Below, piece after piece: positions 8,059 through 17,597 of a stretch of 64,000 bases of DNA (positions are counted from its first letter, which is position 1; the number at the start of each line of letters is the position of its first letter). This stretch comes from Sphingobacterium yanglingense (GTDB taxonomy: Bacteria > Bacteroidota > Bacteroidia > Sphingobacteriales > Sphingobacteriaceae), in contig NZ_SNYV01000014.1 of NCBI RefSeq assembly GCF_004363245.1, forward strand, positions 434,001 to 498,000. Reading direction: 5' to 3'. The position numbers and the translations under genes were made by a program. The notes beneath the pieces are model-generated. The model ran no database searches, was not told where the DNA came from, and worked only from the letters and a program-made list of their open reading frames with translations.

Positions 8059-8547
8059 ATGATTACACTAGTTTATGCACTTATATTAGGCGTTGGAGCC
8101 ACTGTGATAATGGATGTTTTTGCGTTGATCATAAAAAAGATATGGCAGATTCCATCGTTAGATTATGCTCTTTTGGGACGATGGCTTGGTCATATTAGTA
8201 GAGGCACATTTAGGCATTCTTCAATTATACAGGCGACGCCTTTTTATAAAGAAAGGCAGATTGGGTGGTTAGCACATTATACGATAGGTATTGCATTTGC
8301 TTATTTGTTATTGCTGATATGGGGTGTAGCATGGTTGACCACTCCTACGTTTTGGCCCGCCATGATTATAGGTCTGGGTACTACCTTAGCTCCTTGGTTC
8401 ATTATGCAGCCTGCATTTGGTTTCGGTGTAGCTGCTTCAAAGACTCCCAATCCTCCTTTAGCCCGGTTTAGAAGTCTGCAGGCTCATTTTATGTATGGAC
8501 TAGGTCTATATCTGACAGGTTGGATAATGGCCAGCCTATTGTTTTAG
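8059..8547 (+). CDS. DUF2938-like integral membrane protein
   Basis: A 162-residue protein with four predicted membrane helices (about residues 1-25, 70-92, 96-120 and 142-162). The pattern 'GVGATVIMDVFALI', 'YALLGRWLGHISRG', 'GWLAHYTIGIAFAY' and 'QPAFGFGVAASKTPNP' fits the DUF2938 family as I know it, whose function is uncharacterised. It has its own promoter candidate and appears monocistronic. Both the family call and the topology come from reading the sequence. Confidence 0.75.
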   Translation: MITLVYALILGVGATVIMDVFALIIKKIWQIPSLDYALLGRWLGHISRGTFRHSSIIQATPFYKERQIGWLAHYTIGIAFAYLLLLIWGVAWLTTPTFWPAMIIGLGTTLAPWFIMQPAFGFGVAASKTPNPPLARFRSLQAHFMYGLGLYLTGWIMASLLF

Positions 8548-8687
8548 AAACTTTCGTCCGTTACGATAGGCAGTCTTATCGTACGCCATTTATATGCTCA
8601 GATGTCGTGTGCAAACTATAGATTACCTGTATTCAGGGATACCATAGTTCATCCTAAATCACGATATTTGAGCATATTCGATTTAAG

Positions 8688-10988
8688 ATGAAGTATTTAT
8701 TAAGCTTGGTTTTGTTTTTCCAGTTTACAATTGGGTACACACAGCACGAGCAGATTGTTGAGTCCATAGACTTGGGAAGCCATCTTTCCCCTCTGGTAAG
8801 CATCAAGAAATCTGGTAAGACTTATTATTACCATCCAACGGCTAATCTTTGGATAGATGAAGTCGACGAGCATGCAGCGGATTTGTTTGTCGTAATCAAG
8901 GATGGTAAATATGGCTTACTACAGGAAAGTGGTAAGCTTTTGATTCCCATTGCGTACGATACCATAACACTTGAAACCCGTTACGAAGGACAGTGGTATG
9001 AGGGAATAGATTATGATTATAAATTTGCTGTTCTGAAACGTAACGGTAAGGTTGCGGTAGCAGATGAACACGGAAATATTATTGTTCCCTTCGATTACGA
9101 TGACGCCAAAGCAGTGAATAAAACCGTTGTTGCAGTTTCCCGGAATGGCCTTTGGGGATGGGTTTCGGCCACAACAGGAGAATTACTGCAAGAACCAAAA
9201 TTTGAATACGTAACGAATTTCTACAGTGATGACTTTATCGAAGTCAGAGATGGGGAAAAGGCCGGATTGGCCCGTTCGGATGGACAACTGATTATCCCTG
9301 TCCAATACGACGAATATATGCGGATTCTATACTATGGAAAGGACGTTCGTTTTGAAGCAAATATTGCCAATAATTCCTACGTTTTTGATACCACCGGAAG
9401 CGTCATTATCTCGGGACACGAGCTTTACCAAGCTATTACTGGATCCAATTTTTTGGTTTTTAAAGAGAAGGATCATCTCGGGATTATAGACCCATTCTCC
9501 AAGAAAGTGATTGTTCAGCCCTCATTGGACTATATTGGCAGTTTCAATCGTGACCTTGCTATCGCTAAAAGAAAAGATAAATATGGGGTAGTAACTATTC
9601 ATGGTGATATCCTTCTAGATTTTGAATACGATGAAATCAGTTTTTTAACTGCTGCGGGGAGATATGCCAGCGAATTTGTTCCTACGGTGTCTTTGGCCGC
9701 TAACGGATTAGAAGGGGTGAGAGACGAAAATATGAAGGCTCGAATGCGGTATGATGCAGAGATGAACGAAAAGCCCTATGTAATAGCAGCAACAAAAAAA
9801 GGACTAAAAGGAGTTTTTAGTTGGGAGGGAAAACCTATTCTGCCTATAGGAAAATATGATGGTATAGATCGACGCTATTGCAATGGGAAAAGCTTCTATC
9901 ACGTAGAAAGTAAAGGTAAAATGGGAATCACCGATGACAAAGGAAAAGAAATCTTGCCAGCGATCTATTCTTTGGATGGTTCTTACCAATTTTCTAAAAG
10001 AGCAATCGAACATGAATATCCGCTGCTAGATCGCTATATCTCCTTTTCGAATGGAAAGAAGGAGGGTGGTTATCGTGAGGAGATTGGATTATTTGACTTA
10101 AAGCTGGAGAAAATAGTCATTCCAATAGCAGAACAAAATATCGATATAGTCAGCAGCAACCGCATACTTATCCGTAAGAGTCTTGAAAACTATGAATCTG
10201 CATTTTATTCTTATGATATAAAGCAAGATAGGATGGATACACTGCCTGATAATATCGAACAGTGCCATCTGTTGTCGGATCGTTTTTGGCTGTTAGAGAT
10301 GAAAAATAAACAGTACAGACTCATAGATTTTGATAACAAACTGATTTATGAAAATCCAGATTGGAATACCAATCCATCTTATTATTTACTTCGGTTTCCT
10401 GAGTATGACAAAAAGAACTATGGTGAGTTTTTTTACGGTCTGAAGAAAATATACGGTAAAGAAGGTAATCTGTTTATCAACGATAAAGGAGAAGAAAAGC
10501 GCTTTGAAGGAGTAGATCAGGTGGATGCTTTCTACGAAGGAATCGCTTTAGCCGCAAAATTAGGACAAGTGAAGGGAGAAGAAAGAAAAAAACATAAGTA
10601 TGGAATGATTGATACGGAAGGACGTGTAGTACTACCATTCGAGTTCGATAATGTGTACGCTGCCAGTTCCGATGGACGTGTTTTACATGTTCAGAAAGGC
10701 GAATATCATGGTTTGGTGAGACGGGATGGTACTATACTGCTGGAGCCTATTTTTGATGATATAAGTTTTAGCTCTAGTTATCCTACGGTCATGATTGTAA
10801 AAGACGGAAAATCGGGGATGGCCGATACCAATGGAAAGATAATAATCACAGCTGATTACGATGTAATCCGAAGAAACTATCAGGCGAAGGACAAAACTTG
10901 GCCTGTCATGGTAAAGCAGGGGGGATGGTATTATCTGATAGACGAAAATGGGCATAAAGCCCCGATTAAGGCTAAAGAAAAAGAATAA
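8688..10988 (+). CDS. WG-repeat protein, exported
   Basis: A 766-residue protein with an N-terminal signal peptide (MKYLLSLVLFFQFTIGYTQ) followed by about a dozen WG-type repeats of 25-60 residues. The core unit looks like 'GKYGLLQESGKLLIPIAYD', 'HKYGMIDTEGRVVLPFEFD' or 'GKSGMADTNGKIIITADYD': a short strand, a D/E-x-x-G turn, then IxPxxYD. Such repeats form beta-rich solenoid or propeller-like arrays and are assumed to bind ligands or proteins. Repeats in the middle (about residues 450-600) are more degenerate. It is probably envelope or periplasmic. Function is unknown, and a terminator follows directly. Confidence 0.85.
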   Translation: MKYLLSLVLFFQFTIGYTQHEQIVESIDLGSHLSPLVSIKKSGKTYYYHPTANLWIDEVDEHAADLFVVIKDGKYGLLQESGKLLIPIAYDTITLETRYEGQWYEGIDYDYKFAVLKRNGKVAVADEHGNIIVPFDYDDAKAVNKTVVAVSRNGLWGWVSATTGELLQEPKFEYVTNFYSDDFIEVRDGEKAGLARSDGQLIIPVQYDEYMRILYYGKDVRFEANIANNSYVFDTTGSVIISGHELYQAITGSNFLVFKEKDHLGIIDPFSKKVIVQPSLDYIGSFNRDLAIAKRKDKYGVVTIHGDILLDFEYDEISFLTAAGRYASEFVPTVSLAANGLEGVRDENMKARMRYDAEMNEKPYVIAATKKGLKGVFSWEGKPILPIGKYDGIDRRYCNGKSFYHVESKGKMGITDDKGKEILPAIYSLDGSYQFSKRAIEHEYPLLDRYISFSNGKKEGGYREEIGLFDLKLEKIVIPIAEQNIDIVSSNRILIRKSLENYESAFYSYDIKQDRMDTLPDNIEQCHLLSDRFWLLEMKNKQYRLIDFDNKLIYENPDWNTNPSYYLLRFPEYDKKNYGEFFYGLKKIYGKEGNLFINDKGEEKRFEGVDQVDAFYEGIALAAKLGQVKGEERKKHKYGMIDTEGRVVLPFEFDNVYAASSDGRVLHVQKGEYHGLVRRDGTILLEPIFDDISFSSSYPTVMIVKDGKSGMADTNGKIIITADYDVIRRNYQAKDKTWPVMVKQGGWYYLIDENGHKAPIKAKEKE

Positions 10989-11024
10989 ACAAAGGCGGCT
11001 ATTTTAAGGCCGCCTTTGTTTTTA
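10989..11024. terminator. Bidirectional terminator
   Basis: ACAAAGGCGGC (10989-10999) pairs with GCCGCCTTTGT (11009-11019), followed by TTTTT on the plus strand. It separates the WG-repeat gene from the converging efflux operon (stop at 11022). Confidence 0.88.
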
Positions 11025-12422
11025 ATCCGTTCCTCCTCCTAAGGAACGGTATAAATCGATAATGCTATTTAATTTTTCCTGTTCGAGGTTATTACGCTCC
11101 AGATCATTTTGGAGTTTCGCATTCTGTGCGCTGATGACTTCGAGGTAGGTCGCCATACCACTTTTGTAAAGTAATAAGGCATCGTTTGTCGCTTTATCCA
11201 AGGCAGCACCTCTTTCCAGTGCAAGTGTTAATCGGTCTGAGCTGCCCTTATAGTTTGCTAGACCGTCAGATACTTCAGCGACTGCTAATAGCGTCACTTT
11301 TTGGAATTGTATAGCTGCCTTTTCTTGTTCTATCACAGCTGTTTCGTAGGCCGTTTTCAATTCCTTTTTTTGGAATAGAGGCTGTGTGAGATTCGCAGCT
11401 ATATTTTTTGTAATTGACCCTGGTAAATCGAACCAGTTTTTAAATAAGAAGGAGTTCAACCCTGCTTGGGCCGAAAGACTTAATGAAGGATACATTGCTG
11501 TTTTTGCAAGGCCTGTCTTTGCGTTGAGTGCAATCACATCATATTCTGCTGCTTTTAGATCCGGACGTCGGCTCAATAAACGTGCGGGTACACCAGTATT
11601 GAAAAATACCTGCGGAGTAAGCGCTCCTAATTGCGTCGTGCGCTGGACAGAATCCGGGTACATACCACATAGAATCAATAATGCATTTTCTTGAATGCGA
11701 ATAGACTGTAATGATAAGGGGACGATTAGTTCTGCAGTCTTCTTCTGCGCTTCAGATTGCTCTATAGCGAGCGAATTCACTTGCCCTGATTGATATTGAA
11801 GACGGGTGATACGCAGCAGATTCTCGCTTAGTGTTACATTTTCCTGTGCGATTTTCAGTTGTTCGTCCAATGCAACCAAGCGATAATAAGCCTGGGCGAC
11901 CTGAGCGATAATGCGGGTCCGTAGCGCAGTGTAATTTTCCTTTTGACCGAAGTATGCAGCTCTCGCCTGTTCTTTATACAGTTGAGACTTGCCCCAGATG
12001 TCGGCCTCCCAAGAGACGTTTACCGTCGCACTATAGTCATCCATGTATTTACTATTGGTGTATTGGCTACTCATAGCACCATTGAGACTGTTATTAGAAG
12101 ACCATCCTCGGCTAGCCCCTAAATTCAATGAAGCTGTAGGGAGCATCGATAGTTTGGCTTGTTTTAGAAGCAAGTCAAGTTGGTCGATGCTTTTGAGCGC
12201 AATCTGTAAATCATGATTGTTGTCTAAAGCTTTATCAATTAATGTAATCAGTAAAGGGTCCTGGAAAAATGCTTTCCAGGGCAACTGTATACTATCAGCT
12301 GTCAGCGTGAGTTCCGTACGATAGTTGTCTGGTAGATCCAGTTCTGGTCGTTTATATTTCTGAGTTACAGAGCAGGAACTCACAAACATAATGGTTGCAA
12401 TTGCGCTATATAATATTTTCAT
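11022..12422 (-). CDS. RND efflux outer-membrane lipoprotein (NodT/OprM family)
   Basis: A 466-residue TolC-like outer-membrane factor of the NodT/OprM type. It has a lipoprotein signal (lipobox VSSC, Cys about residue 17), and early 'YKRPELDLPDNYR' is typical of NodT members. Two OEP repeats supply the trimeric channel, with conserved 'LLSRRPDLKAAEYDVIALNA' and 'FPSL'-type (YPSLSLSA) motifs around residues 285-320. It is the last gene of the efflux operon, 14 bp after the pump. It should form the exit duct of the tripartite pump. Confidence 0.95.
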   Translation of the reverse strand: MKILYSAIATIMFVSSCSVTQKYKRPELDLPDNYRTELTLTADSIQLPWKAFFQDPLLITLIDKALDNNHDLQIALKSIDQLDLLLKQAKLSMLPTASLNLGASRGWSSNNSLNGAMSSQYTNSKYMDDYSATVNVSWEADIWGKSQLYKEQARAAYFGQKENYTALRTRIIAQVAQAYYRLVALDEQLKIAQENVTLSENLLRITRLQYQSGQVNSLAIEQSEAQKKTAELIVPLSLQSIRIQENALLILCGMYPDSVQRTTQLGALTPQVFFNTGVPARLLSRRPDLKAAEYDVIALNAKTGLAKTAMYPSLSLSAQAGLNSFLFKNWFDLPGSITKNIAANLTQPLFQKKELKTAYETAVIEQEKAAIQFQKVTLLAVAEVSDGLANYKGSSDRLTLALERGAALDKATNDALLLYKSGMATYLEVISAQNAKLQNDLERNNLEQEKLNSIIDLYRSLGGGTD

Positions 12423-12436
12423 CGTGTTCCTTTGTA

Positions 12437-15400
12437 TTATGATTTAATATTTAACTCGTGTTGTATTTTCTTCGCAGATACCTTTTCCTGTAGATATTGG
12501 AACAGGGCATACAGAATAGGAATAATAAATACACCCAATAGTACACCGCTCAACATTCCTAAAGCTGCACTGATACTGATCGAAATATTACCAGTTGCCA
12601 TACCTCCAGATGAAGCCATTAACGGAATCATACCTGCTATAAAGGCCAATGAGGTCATGACGATAGGGCGTAAACGCGATTGTGCGCCAGCGATAGCAGC
12701 CTCTATAATCGACAAGCCCGATTTTCTACGCTGTACAGCATATTCCACAATCAGGATCGCATTTTTGGCCAGAAGCCCAACAAGCATAATCAGACTCACC
12801 TGGACAAAGATGTTATTGTCCAAACCTATCGCCCGTATCCCTAAGAATGCACCAATGACACCCGTAGGTATGGATAGAATCACGGCAAGCGGCAATAGGT
12901 AACTTTCGTATTGTGCCGAAAGAATCAGGTAAACAAAGAATATACATAAACTGAGTATGATAATAGTCTGATTACCGGCTGATTTCTCTTCAAGACTAAG
13001 TCCCGTCCACTCATAACTATAATCCGATGGTAAGCTATTTAGAACAGGCTCTATACGGCTCATCAGTTCACCGTTACTGACCCCAGGTTGTGGCGACACA
13101 TTGATGGTCAGAGCGTTGTATAGATTGTATCTATTTACTGCTTCAGGTCCATATACCTTGTTGAGCGTTATTAAGGTGTTGACAGGTACCATCTCACCTT
13201 TAAGGCTTCGGACGAATATGTTATTGAAGGCGTCCTGGTCCATACGAAATACACCATCGGATTTAACACTGACTCTATAGAACTTTCCGAAACGCGTAAA
13301 GTCTGCAGACTGATCTCCCGAAAAATAGGCCTGTATGGTGTTCAATAGTCCTGCAACACTCACATGCATTTGTTTGGCCTTATCTTCATCTATTTCCAGC
13401 TCGAGTTGGGGATAGTCTGTGCGGAACATCGTGTATGCGTAAGCCACACCGGGAGTCGCCATCAACTGACCTATCAGCTCATCTGCTTTGTCTTTTAAAA
13501 CCTGAGGATCACGGCCTACACGGTCTTGTAATGCAATTTCGGCATCGTTCGTGATACCATAGCCTTCTACAGGTGGCATTCTAAAAGTAAGGATACCACC
13601 TTCCTTCACCTGCATCAATTGTTGCGATATGGATTCCGTGATCACATTAATGTCTTTAACTGCACCACGTTCTTTTTGAGGCTTGAGCTTGATAAATCCC
13701 ATACCGTATCCCGACCCTGCACTACCACTCAGTAGGTTGAATCCGGTGATGGAGGTGTTCTCCTGTATCGCTTCATTGCCTTTCAGCATGTTGTTGATTT
13801 TCTCGGCTACCTCTGTTGTTTTAGTTAAGCCGGTACCAGGAGGCATGGTCAGAGAGTACATCAGCAGACCATCGTCTTCCATCGGTACAAAACTCTTTGG
13901 AGTACTCATCAAAAGGTACCCTGCTAGTCCGATAGTGCCTAGGATTATCCCGGTAGCTAGTGCTTTTTTACGGAACAAGAGTTTTATTCCTGCGATATAT
14001 TTTCCGGTCAGGTTTTCAAATCCAGCGTTAAAAGCTGTTGTAAAGCGTTTTACAAAGCCCTTTTTCTCATGACCATGCCCCTCTCCATGATTGTTTTTTA
14101 GAAACAGTGCGCATAAGGCAGGAGTAAGGGTCAGGGCATTGACCGCCGATATAATAATCGCGATTGCCAAAGTATACGCAAATTGCTTATAGAATAACCC
14201 TGCTGATCCAGACATAAAGCCGATCGGTACGAATACGGCAGACATGACCAAAGTGATGGAGATAACAGCGCCAGTAATTTCACCCATAGCTCCATAAGTC
14301 GCATCTCTTGGACTAAGGTTGGTACCTTCCATCTTACCATGCACGGCCTCTACGACCACAATAGCGTCATCGACCACGATTCCGATGGCCAGCACTAGCG
14401 CGAATAGCGTCAATACGTTGATGGTAAAACCAAAAACTAAAAGGAAGAAGAAGGTACCTATGATCGCGACAGGAACTGCAATAGCCGGAATGATGGTCGA
14501 ACGCAAGTCCTGTAAGAATAGGAACACAATGATAAATACCAATATAAAGGCTTCAATCAATGTTGCTTTTACCTGCCCTGTGGCCTCATCGAGCCGTTCT
14601 TTTGAACTGATTACCTTAGAGTACTTGACTCCCGGAGGAAATGATTTAGACAGCTTTTCTACTTCTTTATTGATGCCGATTTCAATCTCATTGGCATTAG
14701 AGCCTGTGGCCTGCATAATAGCGACAGATACCGCGTTTTTTCCATTGGTAGTGTTGTCTCCACTATAGGATATGGAACCGAATTCAACCCGGGCCACGTC
14801 GCTAAGGCGTACCAGGTTTGATTCTTCATTTTTGACAATAATGTCTTCGTATTGCTCTGGCAGGTTTTTCTTGCCTTTGTAACGGATTACATATTCCAAT
14901 GCAGCATCCGATTCTACCCCGAGTTTACCTGGAGCAGCTTCCAGACTCTGATCCGCAATAGCGGCAGAGATGTCTGCTGGTTCAAGGGCATGTGCGGCCA
15001 TCTTCTGTGGATCTAGCCAGATACGCATAGAATAATCTTTCATACCATACACTTCTGCCTTTCCCACACCTTTTACCCGCTTTATCTGCGGCAGAAGGTT
15101 GATGTTAGCATAGTTTTGTAAGAAGGTCTCATCATAGCGTGAATTGTCTTCCGTGTACAGATTAAATAGCAATACCATACTGTTTTGCTGCTTCGATGTA
15201 GTGAGCCCCATGCGGACTACCTCCTGAGGTAGGATAGGTGTCGCCTGTTGTACACGGTTCTGCACGTTGACTGCCGCCTGATCCGGATTTACCCCTTGTT
15301 TAAACACGATGGTTATAGAAAATGAACCATCGTTACTAGCGGTAGATCGCATGTATTCCATATCCTCTACACCATTTATTTGTTCCTCTAAAGGAGTGAC

Positions 15401-15583
15401 AACAGAACGTATTACCGTCTCACTATTACCGCCCGGAAATGAACCCCACACAGATACTGTCGGCGGAGCGATATCCGGAAATCGGGTGATAGCCAATCGG
15501 CTAAGACCTAGGATTCCTAAAATCACAATGATTACAGAGATTACCGTCGCGAGTACCGGACGGTCTATAAATTTCTTTAGCAT
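12437..15583 (-). CDS. RND multidrug efflux pump, HAE1 (AcrB/MexB-like)
   Basis: A 1048-residue inner-membrane proton-drug antiporter of normal AcrB length. The N-terminus 'FIDRPVLATVISVIIVILGI' is TM1. The tandem Asp of the proton relay is visible in 'GIVVDDAIVVVEAV' (about residues 405-418). The porter-domain motifs 'FPDIAPPTV' and 'SSKERLDEATGQV' and the C-terminal 'VSLIMLVGLLAKNAILIVE' are conserved. It sits between adaptor and outer-membrane genes, co-transcribed with spacings of 14 and 23 bp. Substrates cannot be read from sequence; HAE1 pumps usually export hydrophobic drugs, dyes or detergents. Confidence 0.97.
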   Translation of the reverse strand: MLKKFIDRPVLATVISVIIVILGILGLSRLAITRFPDIAPPTVSVWGSFPGGNSETVIRSVVTPLEEQINGVEDMEYMRSTASNDGSFSITIVFKQGVNPDQAAVNVQNRVQQATPILPQEVVRMGLTTSKQQNSMVLLFNLYTEDNSRYDETFLQNYANINLLPQIKRVKGVGKAEVYGMKDYSMRIWLDPQKMAAHALEPADISAAIADQSLEAAPGKLGVESDAALEYVIRYKGKKNLPEQYEDIIVKNEESNLVRLSDVARVEFGSISYSGDNTTNGKNAVSVAIMQATGSNANEIEIGINKEVEKLSKSFPPGVKYSKVISSKERLDEATGQVKATLIEAFILVFIIVFLFLQDLRSTIIPAIAVPVAIIGTFFFLLVFGFTINVLTLFALVLAIGIVVDDAIVVVEAVHGKMEGTNLSPRDATYGAMGEITGAVISITLVMSAVFVPIGFMSGSAGLFYKQFAYTLAIAIIISAVNALTLTPALCALFLKNNHGEGHGHEKKGFVKRFTTAFNAGFENLTGKYIAGIKLLFRKKALATGIILGTIGLAGYLLMSTPKSFVPMEDDGLLMYSLTMPPGTGLTKTTEVAEKINNMLKGNEAIQENTSITGFNLLSGSAGSGYGMGFIKLKPQKERGAVKDINVITESISQQLMQVKEGGILTFRMPPVEGYGITNDAEIALQDRVGRDPQVLKDKADELIGQLMATPGVAYAYTMFRTDYPQLELEIDEDKAKQMHVSVAGLLNTIQAYFSGDQSADFTRFGKFYRVSVKSDGVFRMDQDAFNNIFVRSLKGEMVPVNTLITLNKVYGPEAVNRYNLYNALTINVSPQPGVSNGELMSRIEPVLNSLPSDYSYEWTGLSLEEKSAGNQTIIILSLCIFFVYLILSAQYESYLLPLAVILSIPTGVIGAFLGIRAIGLDNNIFVQVSLIMLVGLLAKNAILIVEYAVQRRKSGLSIIEAAIAGAQSRLRPIVMTSLAFIAGMIPLMASSGGMATGNISISISAALGMLSGVLLGVFIIPILYALFQYLQEKVSAKKIQHELNIKS

Positions 15584-15606
15584 GATATACTTGTATTAGC
15601 TTGTGC

Positions 15607-16740
15607 TTATTGCATCGATAACGTGGTGTCTTTGGCTACTACTTTTAAGCCATCCTGTAACATATCGATTCTGTTGATTGCTATTTTGTCTCCTTGCTGT
15701 ATGCCGGATTTGACGAAATAGAGGTCTTTTGTGCCCCCTTCGATTTCGATAGGGACCATGTTGACCGTACTGCTATCAGATAGTTTGAATACAAAATACT
15801 TGTCCTGAATATCCTTGACGCTCAATTTGGGCAATTGTACAATAGCATTGATGGTACGATTGAGCATCACCTTGGCTGCACCTCCTGAACGTAATAGTTT
15901 GTCCGGATTACTAAACACAGCCTTCATTGTAATACTTCCAGTAGCCTTATCAATGTTTCCACTTGCACTTTCTAAAGTCCCTAACTGATCATATGTTGAA
16001 CCGTCGGCCAGAATTAATGTGACCTGCTTGCCATTTTGCGATAGCATACCTGACTTTTGATAACCAAGGTAGTCTGCTTCGCTTAGTGAAAAATACACTT
16101 GTACGGAGCTGATATCCGACAGGGAGGTAAGAGCAATCGGATCTGCCGGAGATACGAGCGCTCCTTTACGGTTAGGGATACGGCCGATATAGCCACTCAC
16201 CGGAGCTTTTACTACCGTAAAATCCACATTGATTTTTGAAGAACCTAAATTAGCTTTTGCCTGCTCTACCTGTGCACTGGCAGACTCGTACGTTGCGATA
16301 GCAGTTTTAAGCTGTATCTCAGTGACGACCTTGCCATCTACTAATGGTTTAAGCTTTTCAATTTCCAGACGAGCTGTTTCCTGTGCTGCTATTGCTGCTT
16401 TGAGTGCAGCCTGTCCATTCTTGACCTGCTCTGTATACACCTCAGGACTGATGCGAAAGAGTGTCTGTCCTTTCTGAACAAAATCTCCCTCTTGGACGAG
16501 GACTTCGGATAGATAACCTGTAACCTGTGGTTTGATTTCGATATTTACGATCCCCTCAATGGCTCCTGGATACTCCTTATGGGTATTTACATCCTCGACT
16601 TCAAGACGGATGAAATCCGTTTCTACAGCCTGCATTGCTTCATCATTGTGCTCTGATGCTGATTGTCCACAAGAGGTCATGAAAAGGGCGATTGCCGATG
16701 TGTAAATTAAAGCGATTTTTACGTGATTCATTGTCATCAT
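15607..16740 (-). CDS. RND efflux periplasmic adaptor (membrane fusion protein)
   Basis: A 377-residue adaptor of the AcrA/MexA type. A lipobox (MTSC) sits near residue 23, so it is anchored to the inner membrane by lipid. The lipoyl half-motifs 'EIKPQVTGYLSEVLVQEGDFVQKGQTLFRI' and 'VDFTVVKAPVSGYIGRI' flank an alpha-helical hairpin (about residues 95-170), followed by beta-barrel and membrane-proximal domains. The start is uncertain: ATG at 16740, 16737 or 16731, the last giving a more typical signal. It is the first gene of the pump operon, with repeated TCTACGTTT boxes upstream. Confidence 0.95.
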   Translation of the reverse strand: MMTMNHVKIALIYTSAIALFMTSCGQSASEHNDEAMQAVETDFIRLEVEDVNTHKEYPGAIEGIVNIEIKPQVTGYLSEVLVQEGDFVQKGQTLFRISPEVYTEQVKNGQAALKAAIAAQETARLEIEKLKPLVDGKVVTEIQLKTAIATYESASAQVEQAKANLGSSKINVDFTVVKAPVSGYIGRIPNRKGALVSPADPIALTSLSDISSVQVYFSLSEADYLGYQKSGMLSQNGKQVTLILADGSTYDQLGTLESASGNIDKATGSITMKAVFSNPDKLLRSGGAAKVMLNRTINAIVQLPKLSVKDIQDKYFVFKLSDSSTVNMVPIEIEGGTKDLYFVKSGIQQGDKIAINRIDMLQDGLKVVAKDTTLSMQ

Positions 16741-16743
16741 AGA

Positions 16744-16824
16744 TTCTACGTTCTTTGTATTTTAAGGATGCAAATAAACGTAGACCTTTGATGTAATAAG
16801 GTTATTGTTTTACTGAAACGTAGA
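16744..16824 (-). promoter_or_regulatory. Repeated TCTACGTTT boxes: putative LytTR regulator site
   Basis: On the minus strand TCTACGTTT occurs at 16824-16816 and 16784-16776, 40 bp apart, and a shorter copy TCTACGTT in the opposite orientation lies at 16745-16752. TACGTTTAT in the second box fits the LytTR half-site consensus (W-M-M-GTT-N-R-K). A degenerate AACCTTATT lies between the first two boxes, 19 bp from one and 21 bp from the other. The gene upstream encodes a LytTR response regulator, and the pump operon begins 4 bp past the last box. TTTATTTGC next to the second box resembles a -7 element with one mismatch. Confidence 0.5.
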
Positions 16825-16847
16825 AAATGGGGACTGAAATGTGGCGG

Positions 16848-17597
16848 TTAATAACCCAGCCACGTTTTGATTTGAGGTGCCTTCTCTCGGCTAATAATGA
16901 TTTCAGTATTTTCATCTCCTTTCAAAACAATCTTCAGTTTCGAATTAAAATAGTTGAAGATACGTGCTATCGAGTTGATATGTACAATGTATTGTCGGTT
17001 TGCCCGAAAGAATAGTTTAGGGTCCAGCTGTTTCTCCAGTTCGTCCAAAGTCTGAGGAAGAATGATTTCGTTATTATCTACTAGGCGGGCTCTAGTAATC
17101 CGGGATTCGGAAGAGAAGTATTGGACGTCATCCGCCAGAATAGTTTTAAACTCATCTCTATAAGGAATCAGGAACCGACTTCGGTATTCCTTAGGTTGAA
17201 AAGCGGAAAGTAGCTTTTCGAAAGACTGTCGGTCCGAAGTGGCCGTTAGGTAATCTAATTTTTCAAAAGCTGCTACGAGCTCGTCCCGATCTACTGGCTT
17301 TAACAAATAGTCTACACTGTATTGCTTAAAGGCCTTTATGGCATATTCATCATATGCGGTCACAAAGATAATAGGGACATCTATTTTGATCTGATTGAAA
17401 ATTTCAAAACTCAAGCCATCTGAAAGTTTTATATCCATCATTATGACATCTGGAAACGGGTTATTGGATAGCCATGCTACACTATCAACGATGCTTTCCA
17501 ATACTTCAAGAACGATAGCTTGTGGTCTGATTTCATGAATCAACCGCTTTAACCTTTCTGCATTAGGTGTTTCGTCTTCAATGATTAAGATATTCAT
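16848..17597 (-). CDS. LytTR family response regulator
   Basis: A 249-residue two-component regulator. The receiver domain starts 'MNILIIEDETPNAERL', has the phospho-acceptor Asp in 'VIMMDIKLSDG' (about residue 55), Thr in 'IFVTAYDEYAIKAF' and Lys in 'VDYLLKPVDRDEL'. The C-terminal LytTR DNA-binding domain (about residues 140-249) shows 'YFSSESRITRARLVDNNEIILPQTL' and 'FFRANRQYIVHINSI'. Its ATG overlaps the stop of the histidine kinase (ATGA), so the two are translationally coupled. It ends 107 bp upstream of the efflux operon, whose leader has candidate binding sites. Confidence 0.95.
   Translation of the reverse strand: MNILIIEDETPNAERLKRLIHEIRPQAIVLEVLESIVDSVAWLSNNPFPDVIMMDIKLSDGLSFEIFNQIKIDVPIIFVTAYDEYAIKAFKQYSVDYLLKPVDRDELVAAFEKLDYLTATSDRQSFEKLLSAFQPKEYRSRFLIPYRDEFKTILADDVQYFSSESRITRARLVDNNEIILPQTLDELEKQLDPKLFFRANRQYIVHINSIARIFNYFNSKLKIVLKGDENTEIIISREKAPQIKTWLGY

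Noticed and set aside
12432-15599. Several 70-150-residue plus-strand frames over the RND pump
   Set aside because: Antisense shadows of a strongly supported AcrB-like gene; composition follows the reverse codons.
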